Assembly (NCBI RefSeq): GCF_027622945.1 | Contig: NZ_JAPZVQ010000011.1 | Coordinates: 108,569-172,568, forward strand | From: Glycomyces lechevalierae | GTDB taxonomy: Bacteria > Actinomycetota > Actinomycetes > Mycobacteriales > Micromonosporaceae | DNA: 64,000 nucleotides | Reading direction: 5' to 3' | Shown here: positions 55,850 through 63,417 of the stretch, in pieces | How the letters are laid out: every line of letters starts with the position of its first letter | Position numbering within the stretch: position 1 is the stretch's first letter | Notes under the pieces: model-generated | What the model was told of the DNA's origin: nothing | The model's input: the letters and a program-made list of their open reading frames with translations, nothing else | Databases searched by the model: none | Made by a program: the position numbers and the translations under genes

Positions 55850-56772
55850 CTCGCCGCCGCGAAGACCGTCTCCGGCTTCGCCTTGCCGTCCTGCTCGATC
55901 ATGACCGCGAGGAGGTCGCCGGCCCCGCTGAGGACGGCGTACCGGCCGTCGATCCCGGCGGCGTCGAGCGGCTTGCCGTAGGACAGCGCCTTGGCTTCGA
56001 CCTCGGTCGCCGTGCGCGTGGGCATGAGCCGCGCGGCCGCGTCGCCCATCGTGAGCGCGCCCAGGGGTTCGCCCGCCTCGGACCGCTCCGCGAGCGCCTC
56101 CAGGGTCGCGGCGGTGTCGATGCCGAAGCCGCCGATCCTGGTGCGCCGCAACGCGGTCAGGTGTCCGCCGACGCCGAGGGCGGCGCCGAGGTCACGGGCG
56201 ATCGCGCGGATGTAGGTGCCCGAGGAGCACGAGACGTCCACGTCCACGTCAACGAATTCGCCCTCGCGGCGGATGGCTTCGATCGCGATCGAGGCGATCG
56301 TGACACGCCGGGCCTTCAGCTCGACGGTCTCGCCGTCGCGCACGCGCTTGTAGGCGCGCTGGCCGTCGATCTTGACAGCGCTCACCGCGCTCGGCACCTG
56401 GTCGATCTCGCCGGTCATCGCGGCGAGGCCCGCGCGGATCGCGTCGTCGGCGACCGCCGACGCATCGGCGCTCGCGGTCACGTCGCCTTCGGCGTCGTCC
56501 GTGACCGTGGCCTGGCCGAGCCGGATCGTCGCGGCGTAGGACTTGTCAAGGCCGGAAACGTAGGTCAGCAGTTTGGTGGCCTTGCCGACGGCGACGATGA
56601 GCACGCCGGTCGCCATGGGGTCGAGCGTGCCGCCGTGGCCGACCTTGCGGGTGCCGCAGATGCGGCGCATCCGGGACACCACGCCATGCGAGGTGATGCC
56701 CTGCGGCTTGTCGACGACGACGAGTCCCGGCTGCGGCGCGGGTTTGGCGGATCTGGGCGGCACTGTGGTCAC
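55846..56772 (-). CDS. truB: tRNA pseudouridine(55) synthase
   Basis: A 308-residue TruB forming pseudouridine 55 in the T-loop of tRNAs. Catalytic Asp 51 is in GHGGTLDPMATGVL; LVVVDKPQGITSHGVV at the start, YKRVRDGETV and CSSGTYIRAIARDLG are standard blocks. GTG 56772 is preferred over upstream starts because TAGCCT lies 8 nt before it. It belongs to the infB-rbfA-truB region common to bacteria, though here ribF does not follow; an AraC gene converges with it. Confidence 0.93.
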   Translation of the reverse strand: MTTVPPRSAKPAPQPGLVVVDKPQGITSHGVVSRMRRICGTRKVGHGGTLDPMATGVLIVAVGKATKLLTYVSGLDKSYAATIRLGQATVTDDAEGDVTASADASAVADDAIRAGLAAMTGEIDQVPSAVSAVKIDGQRAYKRVRDGETVELKARRVTIASIAIEAIRREGEFVDVDVDVSCSSGTYIRAIARDLGAALGVGGHLTALRRTRIGGFGIDTAATLEALAERSEAGEPLGALTMGDAAARLMPTRTATEVEAKALSYGKPLDAAGIDGRYAVLSGAGDLLAVMIEQDGKAKPETVFAAAS

Positions 56773-56780
56773 GGTCGTAG

Positions 56781-56786
56781 AGGCTA
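56781..56786 (-). promoter_or_regulatory. -10 box TAGCCT for truB
   Basis: TAGCCT (minus strand) ends 8 nt before GTG 56772; fits TANNNT. Confidence 0.45.
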
Positions 56787-56820
56787 ACCGCGCCCCGCAC
56801 CGCACCCGCCGCGCGGGTCG

Positions 56821-56934
56821 CTACTGGTGCCGGTCGAGCGATTCCTGAAGGGCGCGCAGGGCCGCCGCCTTCTCCTCGTCCCAATTATCGGGACGAGTGC
56901 GGCGCTTCCGTCGGGTCGATGAATGAGTCTTCAT
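56821..56934 (-). CDS. Small basic protein, 37 residues
   Basis: ATG 56934 follows AAGGTG by 6 nt and opens MKTHSSTRRKRRTRPDNWDE, continuing EKAAALRALQESLDRHQ to a stop at 56821. A basic N-terminus followed by a charged amphipathic helix suggests an RNA- or ribosome-associated small protein. It lies between MATE and truB on the same strand. Too short for most gene finders. The strong composition bias and the ribosome-binding site support a real gene; no family is known to me. Confidence 0.6.
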   Translation of the reverse strand: MKTHSSTRRKRRTRPDNWDEEKAAALRALQESLDRHQ

Positions 56935-57000
56935 CCTCGACACCTTAACGAAGGTTCAGGCGGAGTTCCGCGCACAATTCACATAGTGGGATGCGCATTG

Positions 57001-58323
57001 TCAGGCGCGCTCGGCGCCGGTGACGGCCCACTCACCCGAGCGCAGACGCCAGAGGATCATGCCGAGACGCACGAGCATGAACACGGCGATGCCGCCCCAG
57101 ATGCCGGTGAGGCCCCACCCGAAGACGAGCGTGAGCCACGTGAACGGCAGGCCGCTGGCGATCGAGATGACGGTCATGTTCCGCATGAACCGCAGGTCCC
57201 CCGCGCCGATGAGCACGCCGTCGAGCGCGAAGACCACGCCGGCCACGGGCAGGAGCAGGACGAGCCACGGCCAGATGTAGCCGAGCTGTTCGTGGACGCC
57301 CGGCTCGGCGGTGAACAGGTCCGGGAGGACCGGCAGCAGCGCGAGCACGGTGAGCAGGAAGGCCACGCCGTAGCCGAGGCCGACGATCGTCAGCCGCTTC
57401 GCGGTGGCGCGCGCGGCGGCGGGCCGGCCCGCGCCGAGGTCGGCGCCGATGAGGGCCTGCGCGGCGATCGCGACGGCGTCGAGCGCCAGCGCCGCGAAGA
57501 ACCAGAGCTGCATGCCGATCTGGTGCGCGCCGAGGGCGACCGTGCCGACGCGCGCGGCGACGGCGGTGGCCGAGAAGGAGCTGACCTGGAAAGCGATGCC
57601 GCGGATGATCAAGTCGCCGTTGGCGACGAGCTGCTTCGACATGAGCTCGCGGTCGATGCGCAGCGGGACGCCTTCGCGGCGCAGGGCGAGGAGGAACAGC
57701 ACGCCCGATACGGCCTGCGCGAGGGCGTTGGCCCAGGCGGAACCGACGAGGCCGAGTCCGACGGGGTAGACGAGGACGGGCGCGAGGACGGCCGAGAGGA
57801 GGAACGAGGCCGTCACGAACCACATGGGGCGCTTGGTGTCCTGCACCGCGCGCATCCAGCCTTGGCCGGCGCCGGCGACGAGCAGGAAGGGGGCGCCGAG
57901 GACGGCGACGCGCAGCCATTCGGCCGCGGCCGCTTCGACGGCCGGGTCGTCGCCCATGAGCCCGGCGACGGGGCCGGCGAGGAACTGGAAGGCGACGATC
58001 ATGACGAGGCCGGCGGCGAGCGCGAGCCAGGTCCCTTGCACGCCTTCGGCGACCGCGCCGGTCCGGTCCCCGGCGCCGTAGCGGCGGGAGGCCCGGGCGG
58101 TCGTGCCGTAGGCGAGGACCGCGCCGATGAACGGCGCGAGGCCCATGATGACGCCGCCGAGGGCGAGCCCGCCGAGCGGGACCGCGCCGAGGTGGCCGAC
58201 GACGGCCGTGTCGATGAGGAGGTAGATCGGCTCGGCCGCGAGCACGACCAGCGCCGGGATCGCGAGGGAAGCGATGCGCCGGTACGAGGCCGGGCGGGGC
58301 GTCGTGTCCCGCTCCGGGGTCAC
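57001..58323 (-). CDS. MATE family efflux transporter (DinF type)
   Basis: A 440-residue transporter with 12 membrane segments in two MATE halves. IASLAIPALVVLAAEPIYLLIDTAVVGHLG is the family opening; GLMGDDPAVEAAAAEWLRV is the loop after the fourth helix. It exports cationic compounds in exchange for sodium or protons. GTG 58323 overlaps the rbfA stop (GTGA), so it is coupled to rbfA. A MATE gene in the rbfA-truB interval is an actinobacterial habit; the DHH phosphoesterase often found there is absent. Confidence 0.88.
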   Translation of the reverse strand: MTPERDTTPRPASYRRIASLAIPALVVLAAEPIYLLIDTAVVGHLGAVPLGGLALGGVIMGLAPFIGAVLAYGTTARASRRYGAGDRTGAVAEGVQGTWLALAAGLVMIVAFQFLAGPVAGLMGDDPAVEAAAAEWLRVAVLGAPFLLVAGAGQGWMRAVQDTKRPMWFVTASFLLSAVLAPVLVYPVGLGLVGSAWANALAQAVSGVLFLLALRREGVPLRIDRELMSKQLVANGDLIIRGIAFQVSSFSATAVAARVGTVALGAHQIGMQLWFFAALALDAVAIAAQALIGADLGAGRPAAARATAKRLTIVGLGYGVAFLLTVLALLPVLPDLFTAEPGVHEQLGYIWPWLVLLLPVAGVVFALDGVLIGAGDLRFMRNMTVISIASGLPFTWLTLVFGWGLTGIWGGIAVFMLVRLGMILWRLRSGEWAVTGAERA

Positions 58324-58766
58324 CGGGTGGACTCTTCCGAGTCCTCCGCTTCTTCCTTCTCTATGTACGGGTTCTCGTCGCCGGCGTAGGAGGCGCCTTC
58401 GGCGATCTTGTGGACCTCGGCGTCGGCCGCGGCGGCCTTCGCGAGGAGCTCTTCGATGCGGTTGGCCTGGTCCGGGACGGTGTCCGCCACGAAGGTGATG
58501 GACGGCGTGTGGCGCATCCCGAGGGCGCGTCCGACGGTGGTGCGGAGGTGCCCGGTGGCCCGCTCCAGCCCGGCCGCGGAGGCCTTGACCTGGTCCTCGT
58601 CGCCGAGGACGGTGTAGAACACGGTCGCTTCGCGCAGGTCGGGGGTCATGCGCGCGTCGGTGATGGTGACCATGCCGACCCGGGGGTCCTTGAGCTTGCG
58701 CACCGCCTGGGCGGTCAGCTCCATGACCCGCTTGGAAACCTGGGCCCGCTTCGACGCGTCTGCCAT
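58320..58766 (-). CDS. rbfA: 30S ribosome-binding factor RbfA
   Basis: A 148-residue KH-fold protein needed for late 16S rRNA maturation. RAQVSKRVMELTAQAVRKLKDPRVGMVTITDARMTPDLREATVF and LERATGHLRTTVGRALGMRHTPSITF with the KH-like core are clear. The C-terminal tail is acidic (ENPYIEKEEAEDSEESTR). ATG 58766 follows AGGAGTG. It lies 127 nt downstream of the DUF503 gene and is coupled to MATE by a 4-nt overlap. Confidence 0.93.
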   Translation of the reverse strand: MADASKRAQVSKRVMELTAQAVRKLKDPRVGMVTITDARMTPDLREATVFYTVLGDEDQVKASAAGLERATGHLRTTVGRALGMRHTPSITFVADTVPDQANRIEELLAKAAAADAEVHKIAEGASYAGDENPYIEKEEAEDSEESTR

Positions 58767-58893
58767 CGCACTCCTGCCTTCCGCTACACGCGCACCTCGG
58801 TTCGGATGCGCCTTACTCATCGACGGCTCTCGGGCTTCGCCGAGGCCGCTCCGCCGCTCGCCGGTGGGCGAGCCGCTACTGGTCTTGCCTTCG

Positions 58894-59190
58894 TCAATCG
58901 TCCTCGGGGCCGAAGACGCGCCGCCGGACGCTCAGGAGCTCCACTTCGGGACGGCCCGCGATGTGGTGCTCGCACGCGTCCAAGAGCTCTTGGACGTGCC
59001 GGTTCTCGCCCGCCACGGCGGCGACGCCGATGGTGGTGCGGCCGTGGACGTCCTGGTCGCTGACTTCGGCCACCGCCACCTCGTACTTCCGCAGTGAGGC
59101 GACGATCGGGCGCACGTAGGAGCGCTTGGCCTTCAGTGAGCGGGAGTCCGGCGGGAGGAGGAGGTCGAATTCTGCGCATCCGGTGAACAC
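58894..59190 (-). CDS. DUF503 family protein
   Basis: A 98-residue protein of the DUF503 (YlxP) family, usually encoded between infB and rbfA: FDLLLPPDSRSLKAKRSYVRPIVASLRKYEVAVAEV, DVHGRTTIGVAAVAGENRHVQELLDACE. Its function in ribosome assembly is suspected only from context. GTG 59190 has TAATGT 6 nt upstream, so it probably starts its own leaderless transcript here rather than depending on infB. Confidence 0.9.
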   Translation of the reverse strand: MFTGCAEFDLLLPPDSRSLKAKRSYVRPIVASLRKYEVAVAEVSDQDVHGRTTIGVAAVAGENRHVQELLDACEHHIAGRPEVELLSVRRRVFGPEDD

Positions 59191-59196
59191 CGCTCT

Positions 59197-59202
59197 ACAT
59201 TA
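59197..59202 (-). promoter_or_regulatory. -10 box TAATGT for DUF503-rbfA
   Basis: TAATGT (minus strand) ends 6 nt before GTG 59190; fits TANNNT and gives rbfA a promoter of its own. Confidence 0.55.
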
Positions 59203-59410
59203 CGCGCCGCCTCCGACATCCCCAAGATGTTTTCACCCCGGGCGCAGCGTGCGCCTCGTGAGTTAGCCCGCTCGGCGACGTTCGCGAGATGAAAATTAGC
59301 AGAGTCCGAAAACGTCGGTTTCGCGACCTCCGTCACGGGTTACTGCCAACATGAGGCCGGGAAGCGGGCCGCTCCGGGCGGTCCGCGGGCTTCGTCGAGA
59401 AGGAGGAACC

Positions 59411-59944
59411 ATGTCGGCACCGCAAGGCGGGTGGGCCGGGAACCACGAGGAACCGACGAGGCGCTACCCCGCGACCGCCCAGCCGGCGCCGCAACCGCAG
59501 CGCCCGACGGTCGACGCCGGGAAGCTCTGGGCGGGCGGGTTCGGCACGGCCGTGGTCGCCGCGCTGGTCGCGCTCGTCGGCATCCTGCTGGTGCGCGGGG
59601 TCCTCGGCATCCACATCCTCTCCCCCTCGGACGCGGGGGCGTACGGCGACACGACCACCACCACGTACGCGTTCGGCGCGTTCGGCGTCGCGATCCTCGC
59701 CACCGGGGTCGTGCACATGCTGCTGCTGCTCATGCCGCGGCCGATGAGCTTCTTCGTCTGGATCATGCTGCTGGTGATCGCGGTGGGCGTGCTCATCCCG
59801 TTCACCGTGGTGGCCGATCTGGACTCGCAGATCGCCACGGCCGGCCTGAACTTCGTGATCGGGATCTGCATCCTGAGCCTGCTGAACTCGGTGGCCGGGA
59901 TCGCCACCCGGGAGGCGCGCCGACCAGGGGTCGAAGTCATGTGA
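59411..59944 (+). CDS. DUF6069-like four-helix membrane protein
   Basis: A 177-residue protein. An N-terminal Pro/Gln tail (about 1-45) is followed by four hydrophobic helices at about 48-70, 88-110, 115-137 and 145-165. The layout, with KLWAGGFGTAVVAALVALVGILLVRG at the first helix and FTVVADLDSQIATAGLNFVIGI near the end, resembles actinobacterial DUF6069 proteins. ATG 59411 has AGGAGGAA upstream. Role unknown. It precedes the sensor kinase gene, separated by a terminator, so is a separate unit. Confidence 0.65.
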   Translation: MSAPQGGWAGNHEEPTRRYPATAQPAPQPQRPTVDAGKLWAGGFGTAVVAALVALVGILLVRGVLGIHILSPSDAGAYGDTTTTTYAFGAFGVAILATGVVHMLLLLMPRPMSFFVWIMLLVIAVGVLIPFTVVADLDSQIATAGLNFVIGICILSLLNSVAGIATREARRPGVEVM

Positions 59945-59977
59945 GGTAGGGCTGGCCCTACCAGGAAGACACAGGAC

Positions 59978-60003
59978 GGCCGGGTCGCCGCGGCGACCCG
60001 GCC
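59978..60003 (+). terminator. Terminator directly before the sensor kinase promoter
   Basis: GGCCGGGTCG and CGACCCGGCC pair around CCGCGG and are followed by TTTCT. The T-tract runs into the TAGTGT box of the next gene at 60008. Confidence 0.82.
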
Positions 60004-60007
60004 TTTC

Positions 60008-60013
60008 TAGTGT
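60008..60013 (+). promoter_or_regulatory. -10 box TAGTGT for the sensor kinase
   Basis: TAGTGT ends 6 nt before ATG 60020; there is no ribosome-binding site. It follows the terminator T-tract without a gap. Confidence 0.55.
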
Positions 60014-60019
60014 TGTCCT

Positions 60020-61282
60020 ATGCGAACAACCCTGCGACAACTGGGCGTCGACACCGGCTATCTGCTCTCGATGTTCTTCATCGCCTTGCCCTCCTTCATC
60101 ATCGGCCTGGTCGGCACGCTGCTCGGCGTCGGCACCGCCGTCATCTGGATCGGCGTGCCCATCGGCGCCGCCACCCTCCTCGCGATGCGCGGCATGGCCG
60201 CCGCCGGGCGGGCCCAGCTCCCGGCCGTGCTGCGCAGGGAGCTCCCCAGGCCGCGGTACAAGCGCGCCCGCGAAGGCGCCTCGGGCCTGCGGCGCTTCCT
60301 GACGCCCCTCACGGACGGGCAGTCCTGGCTCAACGTCCTGTGGGCCGTGGCGATCCTGCCGGTGGCGATCACCGGGTTCGTGGTCGCGATCGTGTGGTGG
60401 GCGGTCCTGGCCGGGACGCTCCTGTGGCCGCTGTACGGGTGGATCATCATCGCCGCCACCGGGGAGCCCGAGAGCGGACTCGAGTACGCCACGCGCTGGC
60501 TCGGCTGGGGCGATTCGTACCTCGCGATGTCCGTGCTCGCGGTCATCGGCGGCGTGGTCATGGCGCTCACGATCGTCCCGGTCCTGCGCGGCCTCGCGCT
60601 GGCGCAGGCCTTCATCGGCAAGGGGATGCTCACGTCGATCAGCGGCCTGCACGAGCGGATCGACCAGCTCGAGGAGTCCCGGAACGCGGCCACCTCCGCC
60701 GAAGCCGACGCGCTGCGCCGGATCGAGCGGGACATCCACGACGGCCCGCAGCAGCGCCTCGTGGGGCTGGGCATGGAACTGGCCCGCGTCAAACGCCAGC
60801 TCGCGACGAATCCCGAAGCGGCGCAGGCGACCCTGGAGGCCGCGATCGCGCAGACGCGGGAGACCATCGACGAGCTGCGGTCGCTCTCGCGCGGCATCGC
60901 CCCGCCGATCCTGACCGACCGGGGCCTGGACGCGGCGCTCGCGGCCCTGGCGGCGCGGTCGCTCGTGCCGGTGGAGCTGGAGACGAACCTCAACGGCCGC
61001 TACAAGGCGAGCGTCGAGAGCACCGTCTACTTCGTCACGGCCGAGTGCCTGACGAACATCGCGAAGCACTCACAGGCGTCGAAAGCGACGGTATCGGTCG
61101 AGGACTGGGGGGATAGGCTGGTGCTCTCGGTCGGCGACAACGGGATCGGGGGCGCGCACGTCTCGAAGGGGCACGGGCTCTCGGGTCTCACCGACCGTGT
61201 CAAAGCCGTCGAGGGCCAGTGGACCATCGACTCCCCCGACGGCGGTCCGACCGTGATCGTCGTGGAGGTTCCTAGTGCGTAG
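60020..61282 (+). CDS. NarL-type sensor histidine kinase with membrane sensor domain
   Basis: A 420-residue kinase. Residues about 15-210 are a membrane region with several helices (sensor domain of the PF13796 type: LLSMFFIALPSFIIGLVGTLLGVG, FLTPLTDGQSWLNVLWAVAI). His 240 in RRIERDIHDGPQQRLVGLG is the phosphorylated site of HisKA_3; the ATPase part has ECLTNIAKHSQAS, DNGIGG and GHGLSGLTDRV. It phosphorylates the response regulator encoded 60 nt downstream. ATG 60020 is a leaderless start. The ligand is unknown; such kinases often sense envelope or membrane stress. Confidence 0.9.
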   Translation: MRTTLRQLGVDTGYLLSMFFIALPSFIIGLVGTLLGVGTAVIWIGVPIGAATLLAMRGMAAAGRAQLPAVLRRELPRPRYKRAREGASGLRRFLTPLTDGQSWLNVLWAVAILPVAITGFVVAIVWWAVLAGTLLWPLYGWIIIAATGEPESGLEYATRWLGWGDSYLAMSVLAVIGGVVMALTIVPVLRGLALAQAFIGKGMLTSISGLHERIDQLEESRNAATSAEADALRRIERDIHDGPQQRLVGLGMELARVKRQLATNPEAAQATLEAAIAQTRETIDELRSLSRGIAPPILTDRGLDAALAALAARSLVPVELETNLNGRYKASVESTVYFVTAECLTNIAKHSQASKATVSVEDWGDRLVLSVGDNGIGGAHVSKGHGLSGLTDRVKAVEGQWTIDSPDGGPTVIVVEVPSA

Positions 61283-61342
61283 GAACAGTGTTTGCTCGTT
61301 TTCGGGGAGAGGCGCCGAAGGCGCCGGTGGGTGGGGTGACGG

Positions 61343-61990
61343 GTGCGGGTAGTGGTGGCCGATGACGCCGTGCTCATCCGTTCAGGGCTGGTCAGGCTCC
61401 TGGAGGAGTTCGGCTGCGAGGTGGTCGCCGAGGTCGGCGACGGCGACGCCCTCGTGGAGGCCGTCGCCGAGCACCGGCCGGACGTGTCGGTGGTGGACGT
61501 GCGGATGCCGCCGTCCTTCACCGACGAGGGCCTGCGGGCCGCCACCCGCGCCCGCGAGCTCGTGCCGGGCGCGCCGGTGCTCATCCTCAGCCAGTACGTG
61601 GAGGTCTCCTACGCGGACGACCTCCTCGCCGACGCGCGCGGCGCGGTGGGCTACCTGCTGAAGGACCGCGTGATCGACGTGGACGACTTCATGGACTCGC
61701 TGAAGCGCGTCGCCGGCGGCGGCACGGTCTTCGACCCCGAGGTCGTCTCCCAGCTCATGGTGCGCCGCAGGAAGAACGACCCGGTCGCGACGCTCACGCC
61801 CCGCGAGAAGGAGGTCCTGGGCCTCATGGCCGAGGGCCACTCCAACAAGGCGATCGGCAAGAAGCTCTTCATCTCCGACGGCGCGGTCGAGAAGCACATC
61901 CGCAACATCTTCACCAAGCTCACGTTGAGCAGCGAGGACGGCGACCACCACCGGAGGGTGAAGGCGGTCCTCGCCTATCTGCGTTCCTAG
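61343..61990 (+). CDS. LuxR/NarL family response regulator
   Basis: A 215-residue regulator: receiver domain with Asp 52 in VVDVRMPP and the acidic pair ADD at 6-8, then a LuxR-type HTH at about 150-215 (LTPREKEVLGLMAEGHSNKAIGKKLFIS, DGAVEKHIRNIFTKLTL). Partner of the adjacent sensor kinase. GTG 61343 has a GGGGTGACGG region upstream. Its stop shares CTAG with the convergent methyltransferase gene. Target genes are unknown. Confidence 0.92.
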   Translation: MRVVVADDAVLIRSGLVRLLEEFGCEVVAEVGDGDALVEAVAEHRPDVSVVDVRMPPSFTDEGLRAATRARELVPGAPVLILSQYVEVSYADDLLADARGAVGYLLKDRVIDVDDFMDSLKRVAGGGTVFDPEVVSQLMVRRRKNDPVATLTPREKEVLGLMAEGHSNKAIGKKLFISDGAVEKHIRNIFTKLTLSSEDGDHHRRVKAVLAYLRS

Positions 61991-63417
61991 ACGAGGAAGC
62001 CGCGCTCGATCAGGTGGCGGATCACGGGGTAGAGCTGGGCGTAGAGCATCGCCGGCTCTGCCCCGTACGTGTCGGCGAGGAGCTGGACCTGCAGGCGGAC
62101 TTCCGCTTCGCCGTTGCAGGCGCCCATGAACTGGACGACCAGCGGGTCGAGCTCCTCGGCGTAGCGCATGCCGTTCGCCTGCTGGAGCCACTGGCGGTCG
62201 ACGTCCCAGCCCTCGCCGCCGACCGCGGCGCTCTGCTGGAGCACCACGCCCTCGGCGACGCGGAGCCGCGCCTGCCACAGGGTCTCGGGTTCGAGGTCCC
62301 GCTCCCGCATGGCGAACCAGTCGCCGACGCGGTCGCGCCACGGGGTCTCGACCGCGTGCCGGGCCTCCTCGCAGACGACCTCGCTCGGGCCTTCGATGCG
62401 GCGCACGTTGATGAAACCGAACCCGACGCCTTCGACGCGGTTCGACCCGAACCAGTCGAGCCAGGCGGCGGCCTGCTCGGCGTCGTGGTCCTCGCCGGAG
62501 TCGCGCTGCCAGGTGCGCACGTAGTCGAGCGGGTCGAGCTTCTCGCGTTCGACGGCCCAGACGCGGACGCCTTCGTCGGGGAACCAGCCGGCGACGCGCT
62601 CGGCCCAGTCCTCGCCTTCGAGGTGCAGCCAGTTCGCGAGGAACTGCATGGTGCCGTTCGGGTTCAGGAGGTCGGCTGAGGCCGCCGCGAGTTCGGCCGC
62701 GATGCCGTCTGCTTCGCGGCCGCCGTCGCGGTAGGTCCAGCCCGAGCCGGGCGTGGCGATCACGAACGGCGGGTTCGCGACCACGAGGTCGAAGCGGCGG
62801 CCCGCCACGGGGGCGAGCAGATCGCCTTGCAGCAGTTCGAGATTCACACCGTTCACGACGGCGTTCAGCGCCGCGAAGGCCACCGCGCGGTCGCTCAGAT
62901 CGGTCGCGGTCACGCTCGCGGCGTGCTCGGCCAAGGCGAGGGCCTGGACGCCGCAGCCGGTGCCGAGGTCCAGGGCGCTGCCGACCGGCTCACGCAAGGT
63001 CGCGTCCAGGAGGAGCTTCGAGGCGCCGCCGATGCCGAGCACGTGCTCGCGGGTGCGGCCGCCCGTGGTGTTCGGGAGCTGGTCCGAGAAGAGCAGGCGC
63101 TCGCCCTCGAACTGCGCGCCCCAGCCCGCCAGGTACTCCGAGTTCCCCCACACCAGGCCGCATTCGCGGGCCTCGTCGAACCCCAAGGGGGCCAACGCTT
63201 TCACGACCTCCTCAGCCGGGACCGGCACACCGATCACGAACAGCCGGGTCAGCACACCGAGCGGATCGTCCCCGCATTGCGCGAGCAGGGCCCGGTAGTC
63301 GCCGCGGTCGGCCGCGCGCATCGCCGGGTCGCCGTAGACGGCCGACAGCGCGGCCCGGCGGAAGCCCCGAAAGGCCTCGCCGAGCCGCGCTGCGGCTTCG
63401 GTCTCGAGGAGACGCAC
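61987..63417 (-). CDS. DUF7059-type class I SAM methyltransferase
   Basis: A 476-residue protein with an N-terminal helical domain (about 1-140), a Rossmann methyltransferase domain with ALDLGTGCGVQALALAEHAASVTATDLSD and the NPPF catalytic motif near 213 (VVANPPFVIA), and a long C-terminal domain. NPPF suggests N-methylation of a base or of a Gln side chain, as in RlmJ/PrmC-like enzymes. GTG 63417 shares its G with the last base of the infB stop (TAGTG), so translation is coupled to infB. That link hints at a ribosome- or translation-related substrate, an inference. Confidence 0.8.
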   Translation of the reverse strand: MRLLETEAAARLGEAFRGFRRAALSAVYGDPAMRAADRGDYRALLAQCGDDPLGVLTRLFVIGVPVPAEEVVKALAPLGFDEARECGLVWGNSEYLAGWGAQFEGERLLFSDQLPNTTGGRTREHVLGIGGASKLLLDATLREPVGSALDLGTGCGVQALALAEHAASVTATDLSDRAVAFAALNAVVNGVNLELLQGDLLAPVAGRRFDLVVANPPFVIATPGSGWTYRDGGREADGIAAELAAASADLLNPNGTMQFLANWLHLEGEDWAERVAGWFPDEGVRVWAVEREKLDPLDYVRTWQRDSGEDHDAEQAAAWLDWFGSNRVEGVGFGFINVRRIEGPSEVVCEEARHAVETPWRDRVGDWFAMRERDLEPETLWQARLRVAEGVVLQQSAAVGGEGWDVDRQWLQQANGMRYAEELDPLVVQFMGACNGEAEVRLQVQLLADTYGAEPAMLYAQLYPVIRHLIERGFLV

